Positions 1 to 11,413 of a stretch of 64,000 nucleotides of DNA are shown one piece after another. Source of the DNA: Boletus sp. NGJ (Eukaryota; Basidiomycota; Agaricomycetes; Boletales; Boletaceae); NCBI GenBank assembly GCA_019096195.1, contig JAGTXK010000055.1, forward strand, positions 1 through 64,000, in the 5' to 3' direction. The notes under the pieces were generated by a model. The model searched no databases, was not told the origin of the DNA, and was given only the letters and a program-made list of their open reading frames with translations. Positions within the stretch are counted from its first letter, which is position 1. Each line of letters begins with the position of its first letter. A program made the translations under genes and the position numbers.

Positions 1-659
1 ACCATGTCTGCTTCAGCAGAGCAGGATAATTCGCTGGTTCTCACACCACCTTCACTACAGACCCCACTTGAGTTCGACGGGCGACCGGTGGTGGTCGCCC
101 CTGACGTTGTGCGACATATATAGTATGCTTTTTTCCTTGGATCGGTCGAGCAGATGCGTCTATTATGAATGAAGTGGCGGGTATCATGAAGCCAGGTGAC
201 GACTTGTTGGCCATCGCTAGATAGTTGTTCGATGTCAACTGACATGTTTTCATAATACGCGAGTGCCTTCAAGTCGAAGGAACGATTCCTCGTTGGGGAC
301 ATGCGCCCGGAGTGCAGTCTGGTCGCTAGACTGCCCGGGATGACCTGCCCGCGAGTACTAAGCAGGCGCCGAAAACACGGTTGACAGCGCGTGTGCACTG
401 GTCTATATCAAGGAAGGGCAACCTGTATCTACTTCATGCAACGAGAGCAGACGGACCACAGCTTGCTTGTTGACTCCTGTCCATCGCCGAGCTATTGAAC
501 ATTCTGTCGCTGATGGCCACACCATCGACAATGACCACCGGTGCGTACTGGAAAGATTGAGCTGCGTTGATGCTGACAGTTGACAAGAGCATTCTCCGGC
601 CATCGAAATCAATGTAGGTCACAGCATACGGGCAATGCAATTCTCGAGCTCATGGCGAG
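1..659. other. no gene assigned (left edge)
   Basis: Short open frames of about 70 codons lie on the minus strand here. One, near 434-640, reads smoothly (it includes YIDFDGRRMLLSTVSINAAQ), but I recognise no family in it and it overlaps the 5' side of the WD40 gene. The stretch may hold the end of a gene lying mainly to the left of the window, or the first exons of the WD40-TPR-HET gene. Confidence 0.3.
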
Positions 660-3600
660 CATCTCGTGAGCGGCGATGAGGAGGGGGTTCGTGTGTGGCA
701 AGTGGAAGACGGGAAGCTAATGGCAACGATGGCAGCGGAGCGTGTCCTCGTCTCTCGCTGCCTCGAAGGATGGCAGATGGATCGCAGCGGGGACTTGAGG
801 AGAGGCGAGCTGATTATGTGGGACGCAAAGACACTGCGCAAGAAGGTCTTCACGACACGAGGACGACCACCGCCCATAGTGTCAGCGCAGTCGATTTCTC
901 ACCCGACTCGTCTCGTCTCGTCGTTGCAGCATCATGGTTGACTAGCACAACCACAGTTTGGGACGTCGCAACTCGCACACCAGCAGCGGTTGATCCTCTC
1001 TCCACGACAATTTCGTGATAGCAGCGAAATACTCGCCGCAAGGTGATCGAATTGCGACGGCCACCATAGACAGCGAAGTTCGGGTCTACGACAGCAGCGA
1101 TGGCCGCTTGCTCATGGACATCCCAGTAGGAGTAACCCAGTGGTGGGACAACACTGGTCTCCTCTGGTCGAACGACCAGCTCTTCATCGTGTCCGACAGC
1201 AGAATCAGGCAAATTGAATCATCCACCGGGTCACTAGTCTCAGAATGGCCAGTTCCCAATACCGACCACTCCCGGTGTATTCTCCTGCCGCAAGGCAGGG
1301 AGTTCATAGCATACTCTGCAGAGCGTACTGTCTTGTTTTGGGACACGTCAACACAGACCCAGCTCGGTCTCATCCAACACACTCGAGACATTCATTCAAT
1401 TGCCTTGTCACACAACGACCAGTTTCTCGCAATCGGTGGAGAGGACGGCAAAATCACCATCAAAAATCTCCGAGACGTCCTACCTTCATCTGTTTTCACT
1501 GTAAGTATCATATATGGTTGGATTAAATGCCGCATCAGAGTAGTTCTATTGCCAATCCGACTTGCTTCGCTCTTCGTTCGACGTGGACACTGATCGCTTC
1601 GTCGCTCAGGCGCCATTCATTGATATCAGTGATTCTGCACTCAATTCCTGGAAGCAGGACCGGCTCGTTGACACAGAAGCATCACTGACAGGAACAATCA
1701 CCAGTTCTACCCACCCGAGCCATCACGCACTCGCCAGTCGAGCTCTTGTGCGAACACATCTGCGACATTGGGAAGTAGCGGTCGACGATGCAGAAACCGT
1801 CAGTCTTCGTTTACTCTTCCGCACGTTTATGCTCACTCTGCTCTGTGTTACTGCAAAGTCCATCAAAATTCGACCATCCGTCATTGGCTACGTCGCAAAG
1901 AGTGTCGCACTCATCGGCAGGGGAAAGAAGAAGGAGGGTCGCCGGGTTTTCGACTTCGTGTTCAGGCACTGTGACCCAATTCACGTGGATCTTCTCCTTT
2001 TGATGAAGGTGTGTATTCGCCGTGCAGACCTTAGTTGCCCCTAAGCTGCTTATTGACTCAGGCTGTCGTCTTGTTCATGGCCGGAGAACACGACGATGCG
2101 ATATCGCGCGTTGGGGACCTCATTTCTGAGATGCCTTTCAACTCAATATTCCATGTGGTTCAGGCACGTCAATGACACGCTGTGACATGGTGAATATCAC
2201 AACTGACGCATCTACAAGGCATATATGTATTTTCTTCTTGGGAACGAGCATATAGAAAAAGACGACTACCAGGGAGCAATTCAGTCATTTAAGCATGCAC
2301 GAGACCGAATGCGATACTACGTAGGGCTTCCTCTCTCCATCTCATTGGTAAGTTTCCTACCAATTATTTCGCGCCGTGTGGACACCACTCATTCTCTTCA
2401 ACAGATATCTGGTTGGAAGTGTGATAATGTTGGCGTGACGATTCAACAACGTCTTTGCGAAGCCCTGTATGCAGCAGGTCACACAAAGGAGGGAGGCGAA
2501 TCACTTCTCAAAATGGTAGATACCTTTGGCACAAAGGTCTATATGAGTAGATCCATCATCACATGGGTGTCTGGTGGGGTTTCTCTTCCTCTTACTGCCA
2601 TATATTTATATTTGACTGATTTTTGCAGATTTCACTCGACGGTGTCTCTCTGCTCGCGAAAGTGATGTAACCCGACACGACGAAGTGACGATGCCTCAAG
2701 CAATCCTCAGTTCAACCGCCACCACGCCGCTTTTGAGAGAGTGGGCAAAATCAACATTAGCGAGTGGTTCATGGAAAGACGCCATGGTTGATGCTGTCAA
2801 TGTAAATACACATCTTCTTTTGAGATCCGACATCTCTTGTGGGTCTGACATTCTTGGTTTTGGAGTTCATGCTTCCGAGATTTGCAATTTATCGGGTCAT
2901 TTGTGAATGTCTCGAAACGATGGACCGCATAACGGACGCGATTGAGTGTTTGCAACAACTGGTGAGCGAATTGGCAGGGGAAAAGGACACGCATGGTGAG
3001 CACGCGAAACGGTTCCCTGGTGAGGTGTCGTGTATGTCGCATGGGTGGCATTTAGTTGACCGCTCTCTCAGACCTGAAGCATTGGCAGCGCTGTGCGGAA
3101 AAGCTAGCGCGCTTCGAAGATGCAGCAGCAGATGCCCAACGACATGACGATGCGATTATTCAGTATTCAGCTGCATTGTCCCTCAATCCTGCTCGCCCGC
3201 AAGACTTCTTCATCAAGCGAAGCAAGGAATTTATGGCAAAGTGGTCATGGGAGGATGCCTTGGATGATACGAATCACGTGTGTTGTTTGCGCCTTGCGCA
3301 GGTCTGACTGACCTTGTGCGACCCGGAATCATCAGGTAATAATACTCAATCCGTTGTCTACGTGGGGCTACGAGAGTGTGTTGACAGAGTGGGCAAAGGC
3401 CAAACTGACGGATGGTTCGTGGAGGGACGCCTTGAGAACTGTTGGGGGTGTAAGTGTATCCCTCCATTGACATGTATTAAGAAATCAACATCTGATTTCA
3501 AGTTCAAGGTGCCGAGACTGATAATGTATCGGGCCATGTGTGAACTTCTCGAAACAGTCGACCGTGTAATGGATGCTACCGAGTGTATCCATGAATTAGC

Positions 3601-5880
3601 AAATGAATTAGCGCAGGAGATAGAAGGCAAGGAGGGGAAATGGGTTCTCGGTGAGTGATTGTGCCTGCGACATAGGTGGCATCCGTGTGACCACTGTCAG
3701 ACTTCAAATCTCGATGTTTTGGGAAGCTAGAGGACCTCGGAGATGCCGCAATGAACACTCAGCAATATGACGAAGCCATCTCTCAGTATTCAGCTGCATT
3801 GTCCCTGAATCCTACTACCCCACAAGCCCAGATCTTTGTTAAGCGAAGTAAGGCACGTGCGGCGAGGGGCTTGTGGGAGGATGCATCCAATGATGCAAAC
3901 GAGGCATGGCATTTTTGTTACCCCAGGAATGTCTTTATTAATGGGGATTGCCAGGCCATCAGTCTTGATCCATCGTCACCATCTGGCTATGAAAGGAAAT
4001 ATGTGGCGTCACGCGGAGCAGGACATCATCAAGATACATTGCATGCGTTCGAGACCATGCTGTTGAAAATGACGCAGTCGACTGATCCAGAGATTCGTGG
4101 TGAGGGTGATGACTTCATACTAGGGATTATATACTAATTTTGTCCCGTAGAGCGTTGTCGCCAGTACACCGAAACGAGAGGAGTGATTCGCAAAGCCATT
4201 CAGGATGCTATTCGTGAGTCGCCGCGAGTGCTCATTAACACCACTTCTGGCCGTCTCTGCAACAAATCTGAGCAAGCTACTGCATTTGAACTACTGCCAG
4301 TCTTCACAGAGCTCATCTCGTCCAAGACCGAACGCATGGACTATTTCCGTATCGAACAAGAAGTTGCACAGTACTATCGTTATGCCACGCTTTCACACAA
4401 GTGGGAGGACAATGAACCTCTATTCGAAAAGGTCTTACACATTGTGGTGTACGATCTTGAGGAGTCTCCCACTCATGACAAGCTGCAAATGTTCTGCAAG
4501 ATTGTGCAGAATGCCGGGTTCCATTGGGCATGGAGCGATACGTGTTGTATCAACAAAGCAGATCACTTCGTGCTCCAAGAAGCCCTTGTCGCCATGTTCA
4601 AGTGGTACCAGGGTTCTGCTCTGACGATCATTTTTCTCTGTGGCGTTCGCTCTCCATCGCAGCGTGGTGATCTCGCGAAGAGCATTTGGAATACTCGTGC
4701 CTGGACATTCCAGGAATATCATGCATCCAAAGTGGTCCGATTCTACACCGAGGATTGGACGCCGTACATGAATATTGACATTCCTAACCACAAGGAGTCG
4801 CCCGATATCATCTCGGAGATGGAGGTGGCCACCGGTGTCTCGGCACGAGCCTTGATGGCACTCCGACCAGGCTTAGACGACATCAGGGAAAAGCTGTGTC
4901 TAGCTTCAATACGAAAGACGACGTTCGTGGAGGATGCGGCATACTCGCTACTTGGCATATTTTCCGCCTCGTTGTCGGTTGTATATGGCGAGGGGGACAA
5001 GTCACTCGGGCGACTCCTGGCACAGCTACTCACGAGCTCGGGAGACATGAACATCCTTGCGTGGACAGGGAGATCTGGCAGCTTCAATAGCTGCCTACCT
5101 GGAGATATCACTGTATTCCACGAGTTGCCGACATCGCATATTCCGCCAGCCATCAAAGGTGGCGAAATGGACGTGATCATTGCCGGATTGCGTGTGTCTT
5201 CACTCAATCTCGCCTTGGCTATGAAGTTATACGACCGACTCGACGAGCTCCCTGTACCATTGTTTGTGGGACAACGGATGAAGCTCCCGTGCATGAGATT
5301 CAAGCTGGGGTCTCTATCGCCTTCTCGGAGCAGGTCTGAACGTGTTTTCCGTGCACAGACAGCTGCACTCGGGATCGTGCAGATTCGGACTAGAGTGGAT
5401 CTCTCTCGACTGGACTCTCTATACCTCATTCACCCTTGGATTGACTTTCTCCTTGACCGACGGCCTGTCGGGAGCGTAGCAGATATGATATCTGAAGAGA
5501 ACACTGATGACTGGTCTTCTTTGGTTAGCGAGTTGGCATCATTCCTCGGCCCCTCCGATATCACACTGGCAGAAACCCAAGAGGTACGGCCCATTCCCCT
5601 TGGACTGCCGTTGGGTGAACGGTCTATTACACCTACCCCCTCAGATGCGGCATCTCTCCGGCCTCCTTCGTCTATATTGCAGACGGACAAGGAGATGCGA
5701 GCCCTTCGACTGATAGCTCGACTGAGACAACCGTTTGGAGCACTGTTGGTCACCCCGACCCGCCAGAATGTAGCAGAATACAGGAGGGTCGCTTCGGAGA
5801 GTAGGATCACTGTGCAGGTACAGGAAGGCACGTCGTTGAACGCGCTGGTAGACAGCGCGCGGATGTTGGATGTGCTTTGA
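660..5880 (+). CDS. WD40-TPR-HET domain protein (heterokaryon-incompatibility type), WD40 part degenerate
   Basis: Three modules follow one another on one strand. The WD40 part (about 660-1560) has blades such as VSGDEEGVRVWQVEDGK and ends in FLAIGGEDGKITIKNLRDVL. The middle (about 1600-4130) carries TPR-like helices, including two copies of QYSAALSLNP. The last, long exon (4183-5880, up to 565 aa) is a HET domain with its landmarks: YATLSHKWED (about residue 67), WAWSDTCCINK (about 115) and RAWTFQEYHASKVVRFY (about 170). HET domains of fungi trigger cell death on non-self recognition; WD40 and TPR repeats usually form the sensing part. The WD40 segment does not stay in one frame and seems to carry a few breaks, whereas the HET exon is open from end to end. 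The start codon is unknown. Either the gene is a partly decayed allele, or only the TPR-HET portion is still made. Confidence 0.75.
2690..3910 (+). repeat. tandem duplication of the TPR module inside the HET gene
   Basis: Two successive modules encode the same series of motifs. The first has LREWAKSTLASGSWKDA (about 2730), then a helix with CECLETMDRITDAIECL, then QYSAALSLNP (about 3160). The second has LTEWAKAKLTDGSWRDA (about 3385), CELLETVDRVMDATECI, then QYSAALSLNP (about 3785). At DNA level the run tattcagctgcattgtccct is shared by both. The spacing is about 620-650 bp. This is an internal duplication that lengthens the TPR array, a common way these recognition proteins diversify. Confidence 0.75.
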
Positions 5881-6187
5881 CGACCGGTTTCAGGTCTTAT
5901 TCACGCTGGTACCTACGTGTCGACGCGCGGTGGTGTACATGCGCGTACGCGGCCGATAGCACGATTACCGTGGAAGTGCGGGAGGACGTCCCCTTCGATG
6001 AGCCTCTCGACAATGTACGCATACTGTACTACTTCAAGGAACCACGAAGGAACCTCTGCACGCTTAGAGTTGGTCGGTGACCTTCGAGTAAATATCCTAG
6101 GGAGCTCCGATAGGCTTATCAGGATTCTGCGAGATACACAAACTGAAAGGAATGCAGGGGTCCATGTAATACATTGAACCACGTGGA

Positions 6188-8433
6188 TCAATGTGCTCCA
6201 TCGTGTGTAATTGAGCGGCAACACAACAACCACATGGGATATCTGACTCGAATCGAAAGCCTGAGGGTACCGTAGCCCGATTCTTCCTGATGCTGATCCA
6301 TTGTAAGTCTCACAATGTAGGTGAACGCAAAGTAACGCGCACCGTTGGTTGGACCACCGCGGGCGAGGGTTGGGATGCATTGGTCGCTTGTTGCGCCTAA
6401 TGGGACGTGAGCTGACGTGACGAAGTCCACCATCGCCAGAAAGAGACGAACCGGGCCCGCTTCCCTTGTATCCACAGCACCTTGTCCTCCACTACGAGAA
6501 GCATCATTGTTTGGAGGTTTAGGAATAGTGGTCTTGCTACGTGATTTATCCTGTGGCGTGTGATGAGTTCCTGCATACAAATCCGAGGAGCGACGAACTC
6601 CCGGCCTTCTAACGGTTTTTGCGACCGCTCGCTAAGATATATTCAACTCATTGCATTCGATCGTCCATCGAGGAAAGCACTCACTCGCTTACGTTTACCT
6701 TCAGCCATCCACGAAGGTCCTTCATTTGTAGCAGCTGGTCTCACTGAGGAGTGGGAAGGTGATCGATGATCAGCAGGCTCACGCGACTTCCCGGTGTGTC
6801 GATCTGGCTTATGCGAAGCCGCGCCTTTCTTACCCATTCTCTGTCGCCACTTTTTGAATATTGAATAGCCCTGTGGTGACTCGACAGTGTTGAGATTTCC
6901 CTCTGGAAGTGTCTCTGAAGCGGAGGGCATGGGTACGGCATCTGACTGCAATATAGCATGGGATGGTCCCGGTGGCCGTGTATCGTCCTCACAAGAATCG
7001 GAAGAAAGGGCCAATGACTCCGGGAGCGTCAATGCCGAAGCAAGAGAAGAATGGAGTGATCACTAACCTCGTCATAATTGAACTCGGGAGCAGGTGTGCT
7101 CGATGGCACTTCAACCTATGCCATCATGAGAACTCGCTTCGAGTGGGAAACAAACAAACTGATACCTCGAGGAGATCATCGCCGTCTTCGTTATGTTCCT
7201 CGGACTCGAGTGGACTGGGATTCGCAGATTGTCCCTGTTGTGTACACAGTGACAACGTCAGCACAACTGCTTTAGTATTGGGACGACAAAATCCTACGGC
7301 TTTTGAGTTACGTGGATTGTTGTCGTGGTCGCCTGATGTCGAAGATTCAAGGTCATCATGTTGTACTTTGAGAGTAGATACCTGCATAGATTGTCAATAT
7401 GGGAACATAATGGGTCCTGTCCGACATGCTGGGACTATAAAGGTACGAATACTTACATTGAATGGACCAGTATACAAGTCCGGGAGTATCTTGCCGAGAT
7501 CATGAATGACGATTTTTCCGTCCTGTCGTCCTGTCATAAGATGGCTACTGTCTGGTGAGATGGCAATTGAGATTGCCTCTTTGCTATCCTCGACGACAGG
7601 GCCAATCCGAGACAAACTCGATGTGTCCAGGAATGCAATGGAACGGTTTCCAAAGGTGGCAATGAATTTGCCGTTGGCAGCTAGAGCGATAGAGTAGACG
7701 TTCTCATGCAGAAATTGTGATTCAGCAAGCAGGGACCCAGTGGACACATCGAATGCCCTGATTTTGTTGCCACGGGATGTCCCAAAAATTCGCTGGCCAT
7801 CACTTGACCATGCAAGCGGAGTGGACACCCGGTCAGGTATGTCAATTTTGATGGTGATGAGCTTGTCACCAGTATGACTGTCGAAAATCTGGATGGACAC
7901 CCCCACAGAGGCAGTGGCGACGTGCTCCAAGTCGCCATTCCGGGAGAATCGAATTCCAGTGACTGGCGCGTCATGTTTGAGCGGGCCAACGAGTCGCTCC
8001 CCGGTCGTGATGTTCCAAATGCTCGCATGTTCGCTAGTCCCGGTTGCAAACCTGGTCGAATCTGGGGAGACATCGACCGCCCACACCACATTTCTGCCCT
8101 CCACCTCGATGACCTTTTCATGCATTTCTCCGTCCCACACACTTGCACCCATCTGTAAAGTCCCACAAACTACCCACTTGTGATCCTTCGACACAGAAAT
8201 GGCGCGCAACTTCATTCCCATTTGCTTTCTGATCTCTTGACCGTCTGCGAGTCGCCATCGTAGAATCCCATTATCATTCCCACCCAAAACATGCTTTTCG
8301 TCGGGGTAGAAAGCGACCGCGAACACCCGATCAGAGCGACCGGTGTCCAGGACTACTTTTTGGTCTTACTGAATGGTCAGCATTACTCTATCACTCCTCG
8401 GGGCCGCTACGCACCGGTATTCATCGACGACAT
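6188..8433 (-). CDS. WD40-repeat protein with a disordered basic C-terminal tail
   Basis: A short first exon (start at 8433, MSSMNT) is joined through a small intron to a long WD40 exon. Blades are clear: VFAVAFYPDEKHVLGG, WAVDVSPDSTRFATG, TGIRFSRNGDLEHVATAS, ISIAISPDSSHLMTGRQDGK. About seven blades fit one propeller. After 7450 introns separate low-complexity segments rich in Ser, Arg and Pro (KKWRQRMGKKG, HKPDRHTGKSREPADH), ending at 6188. The last-blade signature (GRQDGKIVIHDLGKILPD) matches that of the WD40-TPR-HET gene (GGEDGKITIKNLRDVLP). The two genes converge and their ends are about 300 bp apart. No effector domain is visible in this protein. The role is unknown; a recognition or scaffold protein is an inference. 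The acceptor of intron 1 was chosen because it gives an in-frame DQKVVLDTGRSDRVF. Exon limits in the tail are uncertain. Confidence 0.75.
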
Positions 8434-8580
8434 TCTCACCAATGAAACCCAAGTCGTGGCTTTGGAAGAGTGAAAAAAAAAGTATTTCGGTTTACTCCCA
8501 CCGCGCAAAGTTGCTGTATAAACACGTACGTGCCTTGTTCTCATGCGGTGCGTCAGCCTCATGTCCTTGGCGCTTATTCT

Positions 8581-9430
8581 TACTGTAGCCGTCTGTATGG
8601 AAGCAACCGTAACGCGTAACGCTAGGTGGTTGCGTCGCTAAAAATAACGCATAACGGTGTGCTGGTTGCTAAAATTTTCTGGCGTCACGCAACTTGGCCA
8701 GCTTGGTTGCTAACGATAGCAACGTAACGCATAACAGTGGATAAAAGGTAGTTACAAGCATTCATTGAAGTTAATAAAAGCCCAGATGTCCTTGTACTCC
8801 CCTGCAGCCTCCAATGAATTGTTAGGACCTTTTACTGTGCTTTGAACACAAAGTGGGGCACTGTCCACCTCGGCAGGAATCTGAGCCACATCTAAGCCAA
8901 GGGCATCGTGAATCACCGCACTCGATGGGACATTGGCGTCATCATCGTCATCATCACAGTCCACAGAGTCGTTGAGTCCATGGACAACACCCATCCGATC
9001 TTCGATCTCTTTGTGGAGTGTGGAGTGAGTGCGATATTCGGAAGGTGTTCAAGCAAACTCTGTAGATGATGGATCCGTGAGATGAGTTCTGAGGATGGGC
9101 CTTTGTGAGTCGGAGAGGTCATAGTTGAGCTACAAGTCCATAGCAGTACGAAGTGCTGGTACAAATTTTCTGAAAATTTCGCTCATGGCTGTACTATCAT
9201 TCTGTTTACAATAATGACATAGAATGTCCATTCCTATATAACCATATACTGTTACTCCGAGTCCAAGTCTGAGTCTGGTTGCTAAAGGTTCCCCCATAAC
9301 GCCAGCACCGGCCACCAGGTTGCTAACAATGGCAACATAACGCATAATGGGGGTCCGGTTGCTAAGCACGGAGTCAGGGGTAAGCGTAACGCACTCCCAC
9401 CCGGTTGCTTCCATACAGACGGCTACAGTA
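8581..9430. mobile_element. non-autonomous DNA transposon, 850 bp, 29-bp terminal inverted repeats
   Basis: The ends are perfect inverted repeats over 29 bp: the left begins tactgtagccgtctgtat (8581) and the right ends atacagacggctacagta (9430). If the outer TA on each side is a target duplication, the element proper is 8583-9428. Inside each end lie subterminal repeats in direct orientation: 8705-8740 and 9318-9350 share ggttgctaac, (a/g)gcaac and taacgcataa. The left one also forms a 7-bp stem (gttgcta / tagcaac). No transposase motif is visible; the interior has only short minus-strand frames. A TA target site would fit Tc1/mariner-like elements, while the repeated subterminal motifs recall hAT elements, so the superfamily is open. 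Confidence 0.85.
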
Positions 9431-9952
9431 GTTGGCTCCAGCTCGTTGCGAGTCATGTTAAGTAATCTTCAACTTTGTCTTCGAATTTTCCACTACGTTT
9501 TACTCCCATTTAAACGCTGCCCACCTGTGATTCCCACCCAATCAGCTGGTTGTGCCCTCGTCGAAACACTTGAAAACAATAAGTGATGTGCACTGTCTGA
9601 AGATCTTAATCCTGCGCCGCAACCCCTCATCTTTGCATTACTATCTAGGCGAGCAAGCTCGGGCATCTGTGCCAGCCCTTCAACGCAAATCGTGGCACCG
9701 CCCGCGCTCTCATTTTGGATGTGTCAGACGCTGATTTCACGGCTGCTCCGATCGACACTTCATCATCCTCTTTGTTCGCGGCACGAAGGGATTGCGCTCA
9801 TCATATCTAGTGACGCGGATTCTGTTGTCAGAACCCATTTGTCGCTCGCTTTGCCTTCAGCCTGCTTGGCGACGTGCTATGTATTCTGTCTAGCTTCTTG
9901 TGTGACTCCCAACTCCCAACCCTTCCCCTCCAACTTGACTATTGTATCCAAC
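9431..9952. other. region upstream of the dehydrogenase
   Basis: About 520 bp between the transposon and the start codon at 9953. It becomes rich in C and T towards the start codon (cttcccctccaacttgac), as is common in fungal promoters. I see no gene in it. Confidence 0.4.
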
Positions 9953-11191
9953 ATGGGAGCACTCTCCTCCATCACCAGCTTCACAGCCGCGGGCGTACCA
10001 GACATGCCCGGCAAGGTCGTCCTCGTCACCGGTGCCACGGCTGGTATCGGCAAAGAGACTGCTGGGGTAAGTACAGTATCTACTCCAAGCTTGCTGCTCC
10101 AAGCATTCAGGCTTGCTCTCTATGAGCTTCACACTCAACTAATCAATCTTTTAGGTGTTGCTAACCAAGAATGCCAAAGTATGGATCACTGCCCGTGATC
10201 AATGCAAAGGTGAAGCAACCCTCAAAGAACACAAGGACATCACTGGCAAAGATGCCAACCTCCTTGTTGTGGATCTCGCAAACCTGAAGAGCGTCAATGC
10301 AGCGGCCCAGGGATTCAATTCGTAAGGCTTCTATCCCTTTCGTTGTACTTGGGGGAAATTAACACTTGGTAAATAATAAGGAGACACAACTGAACGTTCT
10401 GTTTAACATCTCGTAAGCACAAGTCCCCGGTGATTTTCTGTCAGGAATTGCTGACCTACGTTGTCGAATCAGCGGTGTGAGGATTCCCCTCATTTATTTG
10501 CTCACGGATGACGGGTATGACCTTCAATTCGGTACCAATGTCCTCGGCCATTTCTACTTTACCAAACTTGTCCTTCCTATCCTACTCTCCACCGCAAAAT
10601 CAGCACCAGACGGTATCGCTAGGGTCGTCAACACCTCCTCTAACGGTCATTGGTTCGCCGGCCTCGAGTACGACACCATAAAAGAGAGTCCAGCGGGCAG
10701 AAAAGCCGGGGCATGGAAACTGTACCGACAGAGTAAGATGGTGAGGTCGCTCAAACAACGTTCAATTCTACTCATGGTATCGTTAGGGGAATATCTTCTT
10801 CGCTACTGAGTTGGCACGGCGGCATGGAGACCAAGGTATTGTCTCGACGTCGTTGAACCCAGGTCAGCGTACACCCATGCTTAGCTAATCCGGGCAATCA
10901 TCACGGCTCACCCGTACACTCAATAGGAAGTATCAAGACCGAACTGCAGCGGCATTCGGGTGGTGCTTTCTCGGTGTGTGTCTTTCAAGCCCCATCCGTC
11001 CGGTGTATGGGGCTATCACCCAGCTATATCAAGGTACGTGCGCTTCACGACGTGCTCGCGTCCTCGATAATGACCACGCCATGTTCTGTAGTACCTCATT
11101 CCGTGGGCACGCACCTCGCGCCGATACGCAGGATCCCGAGATTGGGAAGAAGCTGTAGCGATGCTTGGAGGAACAAGTCAAGGACGTCTGA
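9953..11191 (+). pseudogene. short-chain dehydrogenase/reductase, decayed
   Basis: The first exon reads MGALSSITSFTAAG and the NAD(P)-binding TGATAGIG motif. Later exons give VWITARDQCKG, LLVVDLANL, GYDLQFGTNVLGHFYFTKL, the active-site stretch VVNTSSNGHW, the catalytic YRQSK (YxxxK) and [13 protein letters not shown]. It belongs to the retinol-dehydrogenase/WW-oxidoreductase-like SDRs that are numerous in mushrooms, about 320 aa when whole. The usual NNAG motif reads NISG. The exon junction near 10330-10380 does not keep frame with a standard splice. Around 10970-11000 the frame changes before GAITQLYQG. After LIPWAR (about 11098-11115) a few bases seem missing, and the family's Trp near the C-terminus (KKLW) is a TAG at 11156. 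Four independent lesions argue for a dying gene rather than a sequencing slip. Confidence 0.75.
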
Positions 11192-11413
11192 AGTCTGTCG
11201 TTTGCCGTGTCTTGCCGAACTAGTTGAATTTCGTTGCCCGAGACGTTGCGTTATATACTATAGTACCATGCACACACATCTAGCGTGGCTCCGAGTCTTA
11301 CAGTGAACAAATTGTGATCGTTCTGCCTGTTGTCCTCCGACCATAGTTCCTCAGAAGCGCTTGTACGATACAATCTCAGAGACAATGAATGATATTACAA
11401 ACATAACCTCAAC

